Under the pieces are notes generated by a model that made no database searches, was not told the origin of the DNA, and was given only the letters and a program-made list of their open reading frames with translations. Source: Telopea speciosissima (lineage: Eukaryota; Streptophyta; Magnoliopsida; Proteales; Proteaceae). Taken from it: DNA of 64,000 bases. Below are positions 10,273 through 21,504 of the stretch, piece after piece. Both the position numbers and the translations under genes were made by a program. Within the stretch, counting starts at the first letter, position 1. Each line of letters starts with the position of its first letter. The stretch covers positions 61,268,970-61,332,969 of the forward strand of contig NC_057925.1 of assembly GCF_018873765.1 (NCBI RefSeq), in the 5' to 3' direction.

Positions 10273-10584
10273 ATATTGGAGGTCAAAGGTCTTTGAAATC
10301 CCCAGGAATATTATATGTGGCAAACCTGGCCTACTTCAAATTGTTTTATCAGTTCTGCTTGGTACTTTATTCTGGTATGGGCTTACTTGTTAGTTTGTTG
10401 TGAGGAACAATTTATGGCACTGATGTGATGAATCTTGTTGCTTACAAGTGTTCGAAAAGTCAAAAAGTCATGCTTTAACGACTTTGTTTTTTTTTTTCTA
10501 TCTAATTATGTATTACTTGTTATCTTTTATTACTTCATTCTGAATATCTGAAGTCTTGACTTTACATAATTTGATGATCAAAAG
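10273..10584 (+). other. probable intron sequence upstream of the first retained UBP-like exon
   Basis: T-rich sequence with a pyrimidine tract near 10485-10500 and no coding signal. It leads into an AG acceptor at 10583-10584. No earlier UBP-like exon was found in the window, so this is where the locus is truncated or where a larger intron has been filled by transposons. Confidence 0.5.
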
Positions 10585-13500
10585 GCTGTTCGTTTCCGAT
10601 CTCTAGAGAAACCAATTGAGAATGAATTTTGTCTGCCACTGTAAGTATCAGTTAATATTCTTTTGTTTTTAATGGTAATTTAACTGTTGGAGAACTTGTT
10701 TCAATATAAAATTCTCTCATTCATTTCCTCTTCTCCTTTTGAATTTTCTAGGTCAGTGCTCGACACATATGAGGGTATTGCTGAAGTAGTTTGTAGCAAA
10801 CTTCGTTTGTGTGACCCATCCAAAGTTAAGCTCTCATCCTATGATTGTATCTATGGAATGCTATATTTGTGACAAATTAGGTACGGGGTGATAGAATTAG
10901 CAGACATGCTGGTCTATGGCAATCAGGTAGGTCATCAACCTGGAACCAGATTTTTTTAGGGTTTTCATGTCCTTTCATTTTTGGTAACCTTTGAATGGCT
11001 CAATTCAATCGCAATTATTTTCGACAGACTTCAAATATCTTGTATTATGAAGTATTGAATACCCCTCTTCCAGAATTGAGCAGTTCAAGAACTCTGAAGT
11101 TTGCTTTTCATTCAGCCGTAAAGGATGATGAGGTGAGTGTACAGATCTCAGTGGTCATCTGCATGGTAATTTTAAGATTTTGGGCTTACATTGCATTTCT
11201 TTCCTTTTGTTTTCAGGTGACTACTTTTTGTCAAACGCTTCCAAAATACACACAACTAGGTGAATTATTAGCTATACTGAAAGCTAAGGTGAGTGTTTGT
11301 TTTGTTTCTGAAATTTTATTTGTTTCCTTTTTATCTTTAGAAGGGTAAACCTACATTTGGACTCATTGTGGAGCAGGTTAAGCTGTCTCGTCCCAATGCA
11401 AGACTCCGGTTACTTGATGTTTCCAATCACAAGATGTCTGTGGTATGTATTTCACTATTCGACTTCTAATTGCTTTTAGTGGATTAACAATGATCCATTT
11501 GGCCCAACATAGTACTACCAAAAATTAAAATTTGTTTAACTGGGAGTGTTGAACAAAGATTCCCAAGTTAAGTAGCTGATGCAGATTAATCACAGAAGTG
11601 GTCTTATTTTAGTGAAAATAAGCTTTGGGTTGGGTTCTATATGTGTTTGGTGGGCCTTTGATCCAAGGGGTTTTAATTGTATTTGACCATTCTAATGGGC
11701 CTATAATATGAGCTGTGAGGTAGAAATACAGGATTAGTTGGGGTCTTGGTAGTTGTTTTCTATTTCACTTCTTATTTATTATTTGATCTTATTGTTTAAC
11801 TGGAATAGGTCTGATGTTAGCAATCCAGCTATATCCATCTCTAGAGTCAAGTATTTACTAAAGTAGGTCGTCGTTTTTTATTATTTTCTTTTGGGTAATC
11901 TATAATCAGTTATGATGCTGTCCTACTTGGGTTAGCTCTCAGTATAAAAAAAATGTAAAGCCATATGAACCTCCCCAACGATTTGAAGTATTATTGGTTC
12001 AGTTTTTCTAAATCTTTGCTGTTGTGGATTCTGTAGTGTGCTTGGTAGAGTCCTGTCCTGTTCTATCAATGCTTCTATTTTCTATTAGGTCTAGTTTCAT
12101 ATTTTGTTCTGTTAGTTCAATTTCCTATATTCTTTGTTTTGTGATTTTGTTTTCACTACAAGTCTCTAATGTTTTCACTACTAGTCTCTATTTGGATTTT
12201 TCTTGTTAGAGATTTTGTCTTCATTAGTAGTTGAGGTCACTAAACCCTGTTATGTGTTAAGTACATGAATGTGATGTTCCTGATCAACAGTTATAAATTT
12301 GGTAAATATGAAAGAAAGGAATTGCTGCAGATCTGTTTCATTCAGCTGTCAGCATCTATAAAATTCTTAGAGTTCTTTTGAGAGCAGATCATAATTTGTC
12401 TATTAATGTTCATTCTTGTCTGGTGATTAATTCTTGCATAACATCCTTGCAGGTCTTTTGCGAAAACCATACGGTAGAGTACATAAGCTATTATAAGGGG
12501 CCGTTGCGAGTCGAGGAGGTAGTTATATTCTTTCCTTATAGCATATTTGAAGCATAGCTTACTCTTCTCTGTTGTACTTCTGCATGCTTGTGGTAGGTGC
12601 ATGGCTATGCCTGTTTATTTGTATTTATATGTTTCAAATCGAGTTAAAAGATGCTGAGTTTCCAGTCTTGTGAGGTCTGGACCTGATAGTTTTTTGAATG
12701 TTCCATGCTTTTCACGAGACTTTTTACAAAAACCTTCTGAAACTGATTTTTTTTTGGATAATATAACCACACGTAGTCCCAACTCCCATGGGTACAGGAA
12801 ACGTCTAAAACCTCGTTTTTTATCCTGCTGAATTTGCAAACGGGTGAGTGGTGAAGTCTGGCTTTGGAAACTTCTGTGGTGGAAAAGTATAGTTTTACTC
12901 GAGGAATTTTCTAATTTATTTATTTAAAATCCCCGCCCCAGAATCCCACACACCTCCCAATCCCCCTCCCTCCACCCCCCCCCCCCCTCAAAAAACAAAA
13001 ATGTCGAGTTTCTCTACTTTCATTTCAAACAACCAGATTTGCTTACATGCTTTGAAACAAGTTGAAGCATGGGCTAAGACATTGAATTGATATTCGAGCA
13101 AATTGAAGGTACTGTTGAAAGGTATTAAGTATTGATTGTTACTGCAGATTCCTGAAGAAGAGGAAAACTCTGGTCCTCATGATCGCTTGATTTGTGTTTG
13201 CCACATCGGAAAACATAGCTAGAAGTTAAAAAATATTAGATTGTATCTACTCTTATTTGAAGTGTAGAAAGTCTTTGCAGAGTGATGAAGCTCATTTTTG
13301 CAGAAAAACAACTGTCAAAATGTTCTTATATTTAAACCTTTTGGTTTCAACATCTCTTACAGTGCTTTGGAAACCCTTTTCTCTTTATCATTCACAAAGG
13401 CGAGACTTTAGCGGAAATTAAAGTACGTCTACAGAAGAAATTGGATGTTGCAAACGAAGAGTTTGTTAAGGTATCTTTTTGTTTTTTACTTGCTTTTTAT

Positions 13501-14636
13501 TTGTGGGAGTATGTCTAGTGGATCCCAATCCAGATTTTTTTGCTGTGTAGGCTTAGTGTTATTTATCCATACATTAAGTATCCCAATATCCTATATCGCC
13601 TTCTATCTATACTGTACAAACTTCTCTCTCTTTTTAGTTTTTATATATATGGTTTTTTTTTCATTAAAAAAAAAAAAAAAGTACCCCATTAGTGGTGGGT
13701 CTAAAATCTTTATGAACAAAATTAACTGAAGGCTTGAGGGGAAGTGGTTCGACTGATGGTTTGCAGGATCTGGGTAATAGACAACTTTACGAGTGGATGT
13801 TAAGAGAGGCGGGGAGGGGGGGGGGGGAGGAATATGTGTTTATCCATTTTGATATCTTCCTCGCACCTCTGTTGACACGTACAAGAAATGAAGTATCACA
13901 AACCATCATAAACAACTTCTTGTGGGGGTCTTGCCATGTAGAGTAATCTTATCGTCTCCTACCTCCCACCCCACCCCACCCCACCCCACCCCACCCCAAT
14001 TTGATAGGTAAGGGATTGAAAGCGTAGTCCAGAATAAATGGTTGCACATTAACTGCTAAGATGTATTCCATAATATTAGAAAAATGATTTTATTCTGACT
14101 AACAAATATTGTTTTTCTTTTGGTTCAGTGGACTTTTACATTTATTCAGATGCATATTCCCAAGAAGTATCTTACAGATTCTGACATTGTATCCAGTTAT
14201 TTTTCGGTAAGGCCATTTGAATCTATTATTTCCAACATACTTTGTTTTCTTCCTCCATTATATTCCTGGTTAATTGATATTTTTTTGATTCGGTCTTCAG
14301 AAAAAAGATGAAATTACAACTTGGTCGAACCATCTTGGATTGGTGCACTCTGACGGAACTCATGAAAGGGTATATGAGGACAATCAGGTAAAAGTGCAAG
14401 ATCTTGGAGGGATCACGAATTTTGATGATTAGTGATGACTTGGACAGATGGCATTGAATATTTTTTGTTTCCTTCTATAGTATTTGACTTCTAAAAGAGT
14501 GCAAAAGTTAGCAGATACTCGCGATATTCCATTACCACACTTGTGACCATGTCTCCAAATCTTGCAGAACTCTCATACATCTGAGAAGCGGGTAAAGTTG
14601 ACGGATCCCTGCCAAACCCTGGGTTGGACCCTGTAG
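10585..14636 (+). pseudogene. UBP12/UBP13-like ubiquitin carboxyl-terminal hydrolase, C-terminal part, two in-frame stops
   Basis: Eleven GT-AG exons can be read: 10585-10640, 10752-10926, 11028-11132, 11217-11288, 11377-11442, 12453-12518, 13148-13225, 13363-13470, 14129-14206, 14301-14387 and 14568-14636. They encode the C-terminal ubiquitin-like region of plant UBP12/13 (USP7 family): RFRSLEKPIENEFC, LYYEVLNTPLPEL, IPEEEENSGPHDRL, IHKGETLAEIKVRLQKKL, LTDSDIVSSYF, WSNHLGLVHSD. The catalytic USP domain and MATH domain are absent. TGA at 10870-10872 and TAG at 13220-13222 interrupt exons 2 and 7, but all other exons keep frame and splice sites. This suggests a duplicated, intron-containing copy that died recently or a divergent 3' fragment. 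Intact UBP12/13 removes ubiquitin from substrates in nucleus and cytoplasm. Alternative: a diverged live gene with unusual exon ends. Confidence 0.8.
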
Positions 14637-15189
14637 CCTCCAATGCATGTGGCTGGATGGGCTACACCTGTTACACATTATTTAATTACTTTTTATTTGT
14701 AATTTGTTATATATATTACGTTGTACTGAGGAGTGGGATATGTGGGAGAAATTTTAGGAGTTTGTAAATTCTTTGGTTTTGTCTAGTATAATATGAAATG
14801 GAAGGCAGAATAAATCCCTAATTTATCTCTTATTAGAGATGAGGTAGGCTTCCTCACCCAAGCTAGACGTCCTTGTTTCGTTCGTAAAACATATTCTCTC
14901 TCTCTCTGTTTTTTTTTATATTTAATTTTTAGTTTACTTTGCACGTAACAACGCCACATCTATTTCAAAACCAGTTCATCTTTACAGAATTTGGGCGTGG
15001 TATGGCAGTTGACGAGGTCTAGACAGAAGCCAGGGTGTGGTATGCCAATTGAATGTAGGAGGTTGGGGTTCCAATCAGTAGAGGCATGAACTTGTTCCGA
15101 GAAGTTGTCTACGTTGATTCCAAACTGGTGATGTGGTGTGGCCATTGGAGGCTTTTAAAATAAGGAATATTACAGGAATACTCACTTTT
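14637..15189. other. 3' flank of the UBP-like locus
   Basis: AT-rich, with a CT microsatellite at 14894-14907. A possible 3' UTR follows the TAG at 14634. No further gene was recognised. Confidence 0.4.
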
Positions 15190-16700
15190 GAGTTTATCTT
15201 TACAAAACTATCCAGTGTCTGTTTCACTTGACAAAATTAGAGATCATTGATTTTTTTGGTTTACAAAACTTCCCACTACAGTGTATCTCCCTCTCTTTGT
15301 GTACGTGTTTGACATTTTTACCCCTTACCTTGCCTCTGCCTTACCCTTCCCTTCCCTACTTGTTTTTCTCGGGACCGAACATGAATGCAAAGCAGGTAGC
15401 GGCATTTAATCAGAAAATCACCTCTGACGGTTTTTGACTGTATCACTTCAGTTTAATTCTCTGGCAGTACTAGCAAGATCTCCACACACACCAAAATAAT
15501 AATAATAATAATAATAATAAAATAAGCCATCAATCTGTAACCCCTCTAATCAGTTAAGGTTTACTTCCTTCGATGCCAGAATCAAGATCTCCATTCTTGG
15601 TTTTTTCGGTAATGATCTCCATTCTCAATGCAACATAAAGAAAGGCACGATGAGAAGTAACTGAGAAACGTCCACCATCAGCCGATGCTTCAAAGCTTAC
15701 AAGGCAAAAAGATTCCAATGTTTCTTCATCTTTACAGGCTTCGTCTCCATTGTCACCTGATCAATGGTTCTTGTCGTCGTCCTGTTTTTCTCCAAGACAA
15801 TGCAGGCAGAGGAAGAGAGCCAGAGCAACCGAGGCCATGGTTGGAATGGTGAGCCCAGATATCAATTTCTTTGACGAGTCTAGTCATGCGTAGGTGTTGG
15901 TGATGCTGCTCTGATCTTCTGGGTGGAGCTACCATTATGGAGAGGAAGAAGATGGGCTCTTCAATTCCTTCATGATTTTTCTCTCTCTCTTTTTGAAATG
16001 GAAAACCAAGAATGAATGATGAGCAAATTCGTTGGGTATTTATATCTATTTCTAATGGGATTGGAAAGGACAGCTCTCTTACATAGGGGAGAAAATGGAA
16101 ATAAAAATGGAGTTGTTTCACGCAGCCATACACAGGAATCTGATTTCATAACCAAGGTATAGGGATTTACTTGTTTTCTCGATGGGTCTATAAGTTTAGA
16201 TGTAGGGCTGGTTGGCTGAACACTGGCCTTTTATGTTAAAGCTCTTGCTACCTGTCTGATGAGGTGTTAAGGAGGCTCTTTTGACTGGTCTGAGGCTTTA
16301 CCTCACCCTATCTCGCTTACTCGTTGTGGTAACGGTAAGCATGAGGATTGAACACAGCAAAGGAAAGCCAGAGGTTGGGCGGTGTTGCAGGGAGTGGGGA
16401 CGGAGGAAGAACAGGGGATCTTCTTCATACCAGTTAATCATGCGCGGATGGGTTGGGTGGCAGCAAGAAGAAAGGGTGGGTAGGGGGTGGGGTGCAGCAG
16501 GGGTGGAGGTGCAAGGGCATGGCGGGTTGGTCATGGGTGGCAGGAAGAAGAAGAAGGAGGGGATAAGGGAGGCTTCAGTCTCTCGTCAGATCGTCATTGG
16601 GGAAGGGGAATTGAGGGAAAAAACTGTCAAAAAAAAATGTCTTTAAATGAGGTAGGAACACTGTTATGTCAAGTTTTGTAAACTCAAAACTCAAAACAAT
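15190..16700. mobile_element. possible non-autonomous DNA transposon with diverged terminal inverted repeats
   Basis: Near 15190-15245 the sequence TTTTGAGTTT...TTTACAAAACT...CAGTGT appears, and its imperfect reverse complement lies near 16645-16700. A second TTTACAAAACTTCCCAC...ACAGTGT block at 15258-15285 also matches the right end. The interior (minus-strand open stretch 16133-15753; purine-rich 16340-16620) has no recognisable product. Ends and target-site duplication are not resolved, so both the extent and the Mutator-like assignment are tentative. Confidence 0.35.
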
Positions 16701-18166
16701 GTATTTTTGTTAACTGAAATAATCAGTAGATAAATTTTATAAGCAACAACTGTGATTTGTTCAAAGAGCATATTTTGATTGATATCTCAATGCTTTGGTC
16801 TGGGCCAATTCGGCTCTCCTTTATGCCCCTGTTTTAACAGTCCAAAAAATAATAAATATAATATAATATATGCAGAAAATTACTCCAAAAATCATATAAC
16901 ACTCCTTGCACAATGTTTGATTTTCTAGGTTCATTAACCATTGTTGTTTATCATGTTATGTATGCTCCCCACCCCCTTAGGAAATAGATGTCATTCTTAG
17001 ATTTGATGCAAAAAATTAGGAAAAAAATAATATATAAAAGCACATGCTGTTTTTATGACTTTTATGCATGCAGAATAACATCATTCACTGTATAGCATGC
17101 ATTTTCATACATGAGTCTTTTTTTTTTTTGTCATTTTTAATACAATTATTTACATGTTTCAATTTTATCATATTTCATAAATAGGGCAAAATGTATTATA
17201 AAATTGTCATGGCATGTACATGATGAATTTGGGTCATTTCAGTATGTGTACATGACACATCAGGATGTAGGATCATCATGCATAATTTTGTGCATTTAAA
17301 AAAAATGTTTATGTTATTTTCTATAAAAAAAAACATTTCAACTTTTGCCTTCTGAGGGCATTTTGATAATTTCACAAGTGCAATCTCAAAATGACTTTTC
17401 AGCCTAAAATTTGCACATCTTGCCATCCTATGATGTTTAGCATCATTTCCAATGTTTGCAATGATTTTAAAATACATATCCTAGCATTTTTACTCTTTTG
17501 CCCTTTAGGAGCATTTTGATCATTTCGCGATCAAATTTGGTTTAGGGTTCCTGAAAGGCTCTTTTCCATCCACTTTACATTTTAGGCTTTAATGCATACT
17601 TGCATTTTCCCTAATAGGGGCATATCAGTAATTTAAACCATCTTGCACTTTTTAGCCTTGTAAATATCTTTTTTTGATAATTGGTTTTGATGTGTGTCCA
17701 TCAAACCAATTTAATTTTATTAAAATTAATTATTATAATTCTTTTTCATATGCTTGTTATGATTATTTCGTAATGTGCGATCCCTAATTTTTACAGTTGC
17801 TTATTCACAACTTTGGACAGACTTGGGCACTCTGTTCTAGGGTAACCGTATTGTATATTTTTCTAATAAAGATTAGAATGGAAATATAAATGCAGGCACA
17901 TAATTGTGTTAAATTTTTATCCCTCAAAATTCCCAATTTGGTTTACCACCATTGTGTTCACAAGAGGCACTTCCTATTGCGTTTACATTTCATGTAATTG
18001 TGGTTTTCCAATGGTTGATGTCTACCGATAGGACTAGTGACACATCGGACTCTCATTGTATGGAGTACAAGCATGAATGGGGGTGATCCTCAATAGAGTT
18101 TCTACATCCCAAAAGGATGAACATTCAAGTATGCGAGTTGTCGGACTATGATTGGTCAGAATCAAG
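16701..18166. other. AT-rich repeat-like sequence without genes
   Basis: Many T-rich runs and pyrimidine/purine blocks such as CATTTTGAT(A/C)ATTTC at 17360 and 17511. No coding homology and no clear LTR. It reads as one unit with the tandem duplication that follows and may be a decayed retrotransposon. Confidence 0.4.
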
Positions 18167-18673
18167 ACCTCAATAATATTAGTTTTAATATTATTGTTTG
18201 AATAGAGTTTCAAATATTTTGATTAATCATTGGTCATGATATTTGCGGTTTAATTTACAATGCACTTGCTTTTTGGCGGGTTATTTTATTCCATACTTGT
18301 GAACGTACATTGCAGATGATGGTAGTGCAAGGGTAAATTGTAATGAAAATATCTACCTTATGAGGTTTTTAGGTTACACCATTGGTAGTATCATCCTTTT
18401 GTGTAATTAAGGACAAAACCTCAATAATATTAGTTTTAATATTATTGTTTGAATAGAGTTTCAAATATTTTGATTAATCATTGGTCATGATATTTGCGGT
18501 TTAATTTACAATGCGCTTGCTTTTTGGCGGGTTATTTTATTCCATACTTGTGAACGTACATTGCAGATGATGGTAGTGCAAGGGTAAATTGTAATGAAAA
18601 TATCTACCTCATGAGGTTTTTAGGTTACACCATTACCATTGGTAGTATCATCCTTTTGTGTAATTAAGGACAA
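18167..18673. repeat. 251-bp tandem duplication
   Basis: Copy 1 is 18167-18417 and copy 2 is 18418-18673. Both begin ACCTCAATAATATTAG and end TGTGTAATTAAGGACAA. Differences are few: CACTTGC versus CGCTTGC, CCTTATGAGG versus CCTCATGAGG, and an extra CATTAC unit in copy 2. The low divergence indicates a recent event. No coding potential was seen. Confidence 0.95.
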
Positions 18674-19216
18674 TTTAATGGTCACCCTTTTGGATCATAC
18701 CACTTGGTTCAATATTGTTTGTCTATTTGAAATCTTAAATATAAGTTTTTTTCTATAAAAGAGAAGCCTTAGCCCAAATTTAGACTAGATTTGGTATGAT
18801 TTGAATTTCAATATCGGATTGATTTCATGAAATAGTCAAAAAATAGTTTTTCAGTAAAAAAAAAAAAATGAAATTGTCTTTATAGTATCAATATGAAATA
18901 ATTAAAAAAATTTTAAAAAATCCATCAAGTAGTTCAATTTTTGAGAATAGATTCTCTATAGTTATGTTCGTTCTTGAAGTGAGCTAGTGGTGAGGTCTGC
19001 AAGACTAAAGGGCCAACCGGTGGATCCTGAAACCTTGGCGTATAGGGGATGGGGATAGGCCCCAAGGTAGTTTAAACTCATTACCTCTTATTTGAGGAGT
19101 GGGTATTGGCTGACCCTTGGGATACTATTACTATTGAATACTTACTTTCCCTATTTACAAATGAGCATTAGAGATTGAAACACGTGGTAGTCTGGTCAGA
19201 TTGTCCACAGTGGTTG
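18674..19216. other. unassigned AT-rich sequence
   Basis: No recognisable ORF. It contains A-rich runs at 18856-18868. The sequence GTGAGCTAGTGG...GACTAAAGGGCC at 18979-19015 could be part of a decayed repeat. Confidence 0.35.
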
Positions 19217-19600
19217 AGTAATGTGGGGTTGTACTAGTATTTCACTCTGTTTTACTTATCTCTGCTAGCGTTTATTTTATCAAAAAAAAACAAAAAACAA
19301 AAAACTGCTAGCGTTTCCGCATGGGACTGTTTTAAGGACCCGTTTGGTCTGGTTATGTTTGAAATGGATAGAAAAGAAGGGGATTTCATATGAGGTAGAG
19401 GTGAGGTCCATCACGCTTAATACGTAATACGTACTGTTGATGTTAATAATTTAATGTTTTTTAATGACTCCACATTTACATAGATAGAAAGGATTGTGTT
19501 AGTGAGTCTGTTCAATCCCATCGTCAACCTGTTGGATCTTAAGGAAGGCCTCACCACGCACCGACCCTCCCGCTTCATTCTCTCCGCTTCCCTCTCCAAG
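19217..19600. repeat. dispersed duplication, copy A (uninterrupted)
   Basis: This stretch matches 27483-28640 in the same orientation: GTGGGGTTGTA, CTTTACTTATCTC, a GGGACTGTTTTAAG block, CCCGTTTGGTC, ATGAGGTAGAGGT, CGTACTGTTGATGTT, TTTAATGTTTTTTA, GACTCCACAT and CGTCAACCTGTTGGATCT. Copy A has a short A-rich insertion at 19280-19305 but lacks the hAT-type insertion and the hairpin present in copy B. It ends beside a GA microsatellite at 19612-19640. Confidence 0.85.
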
Positions 19601-19606
19601 ACTCTC

Positions 19607-19640
<34 letters not shown>

Positions 19641-19926
19641 CGATGCTTTTGTTGTGAAGATCCTAATCTCAAATTTTTTTTATTCACTCAACTTGTTTAT
19701 CACGCATATTTCTTCAAAATTTTTTTTATTTTTTTTGGGTTAATGACACTTATAACCTACATCTAAAGTACTCATTGTACACTTAAAATTTTATTCATTT
19801 AATATACAGTTTCTTAGGCCAAAAACTCTCTAAAGAATACCTTTGGTTAAAAAGATAAACCCTAGACTAATGACACAATAACTCCAATAATCTCTTAGAC
19901 CCTTGATAGTTTTGGTTTTTTGGAGT

Positions 19927-20069
19927 CTGCCCCTACTTCCATGTGCACCCTACATACAACGGGGCGCACAAAGACCATCTTATCCCTGTCTGAGTACCTT
20001 GCCCAAACGGGGGTAAGGCGGTCTTTGCACGTCTCGTTGTATCTAGGACGCACATGGAAATAGGGGCAG
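19927..20069. repeat. short hairpin element (hairpin family, copy 1)
   Basis: The arms CTGCCCCTACTTCCATGTGC...CTACATACAACG...CAAAGACC (19927-19978) and GGTCTTTGCACG...CGTTGTATCTAG...CACATGGAAATAGGGGCAG (to 20069) are near-perfect reverse complements. The centre has CTTATCCCTGTCTGAGTACC and TTGCCCAAACGGGGGTAAGG, a core shared with copies at 32.4 and 48.3 kb. It has no coding capacity. Confidence 0.85.
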
Positions 20070-21193
20070 GCGAACGTAAAGGATGTCGATTCAGTGACCA
20101 CCAGCATGCAGCTCACATTGCTCCAAAATCAAACTAACATAAGGATCCATCTTATATTGACCATTTATAACCTCAAACCCAATAGATTCGACAAACATTG
20201 CTCCTAAAAGAGAAAGCCTTCAGCTTAGTGCATCAACAACTTGGTTTTTTGGGTTTTGATTCCGGACTTGAACTATCTTACTGATTTAGGGCCATAGGAC
20301 GTAAAATCCAAACCGGTTAAGGTCCTCATGAGAAACTTATTAATATGGGAGCCCAGTGGTATCCATTCAAATTTACCTTTAAGTTTGTATGGATGAAACT
20401 CAGATATACCAATTGGGCCAGTGTTGCCCATAAATACCCCTGGGCTAAATGCTAATATGCTACAGAAGCCCATAATAGTCACTTTATTTTATATCTTGTG
20501 GGACCAAGTTAATTGTTGCTGATCATTGGATTCGTCTTACATCTCTTGGATTAGTTAGTGCGTGATACAGGGATTAGCTGTTGCAGCAGCGGAATTGGGA
20601 TTCGGATCCGTCCCCACCAATAATGATCCTATTGTAATCCAGATCAGCCAGAACTCATCAAAAGCCAGTCCGGTTGGCCCATATATTTGAACACCTACCT
20701 AAAGCCGATCCGGTTGGCTCATATATAGAGTGTGATATATACATGATCGGTGAATCAGGTGCCCTTTCTTTCTTTCACATGTAAGACCACAGAAGTCAGA
20801 GATTACCGACCCCAGCAGGCAGGGGGGGTGCATATCATGTTCTAAGGCTCCAAATGCCTCACATGTCTCATAGCTCCTTCATTAGCGATTTCAAATTTCA
20901 AATTCTCATGGATTAGGTAGACCAAACACAACGGCCAGACCAAGGAAGAAGGGGGACACCCTAACGGCCTCACCAACAATGTTTCAAAACATGGAATTAG
21001 GGATCGAATCAGCCAGCAAAGATTTCAATGGCTGAAATCGTTTAGAATCAGCCAGAAACTCATCAGAATCAGTGGCAATTGGGCGAATCAGTCACCAAAG
21101 AAGCATGATGCTTGAGTGTAAAGTGTGAACTCTCAATAAAACTCTCTGGGAATTCAAGCCTTTAGCCCAGCCTGATAGTTGATAGATGATAGT

Positions 21194-21231
<38 letters not shown>

Positions 21232-21504
21232 AATCATGAATTCACTAGCCACCAGAGGTTTTCCAGATGTGAATGATACCAAATACACAAGCCCAAGTCC
21301 TAAATTCCTCCCTATCATGTGCTCATCCATATTATTAGGTGGGAAATATCGAAAGGAGATGGTCGTCAAAAGCCATCCAAGAAGAACAAGCCGCCTTCAA
21401 AAGTTTTCTCTCCGCTCCCTCTAGGAGTTTAAGGCAATGCAATACCAACCTAGAATGGATCTCAGCGCTGTGTGAGTACAAGGAAAATCCAAGGGAAAGG
21501 AAAT
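20070..21504. other. intergenic sequence with a CT microsatellite
   Basis: Includes a (CT)n tract at about 21196-21229. Related short phrases (GCCAGTCCGGTTGGCCCATATAT and GCCGATCCGGTTGGCTCATATAT, written here as two near-copies) lie at about 20663 and 20703. Repeated AATCAGCCAG words lie at 21008-21060. No gene was recognised. Confidence 0.4.

Noticed and set aside
13979-13998. CCCCA repeat taken as a telomere-like array
   Set aside because: The unit is CCCCA/CCCAC of low complexity inside an intron, not the plant CCCTAAA repeat. TTAGGGTT words near 41760 are also too few.
15753-16133. 126-codon minus-strand open frame as a gene
   Set aside because: No recognisable domain, no splice or leader evidence, and it lies within a probable transposon.
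18167-18673. CRISPR-like or LTR pair
   Set aside because: Two adjacent 251-bp copies without spacers or TG...CA ends. It is a plain tandem duplication, and a CRISPR is not expected in a plant genome.
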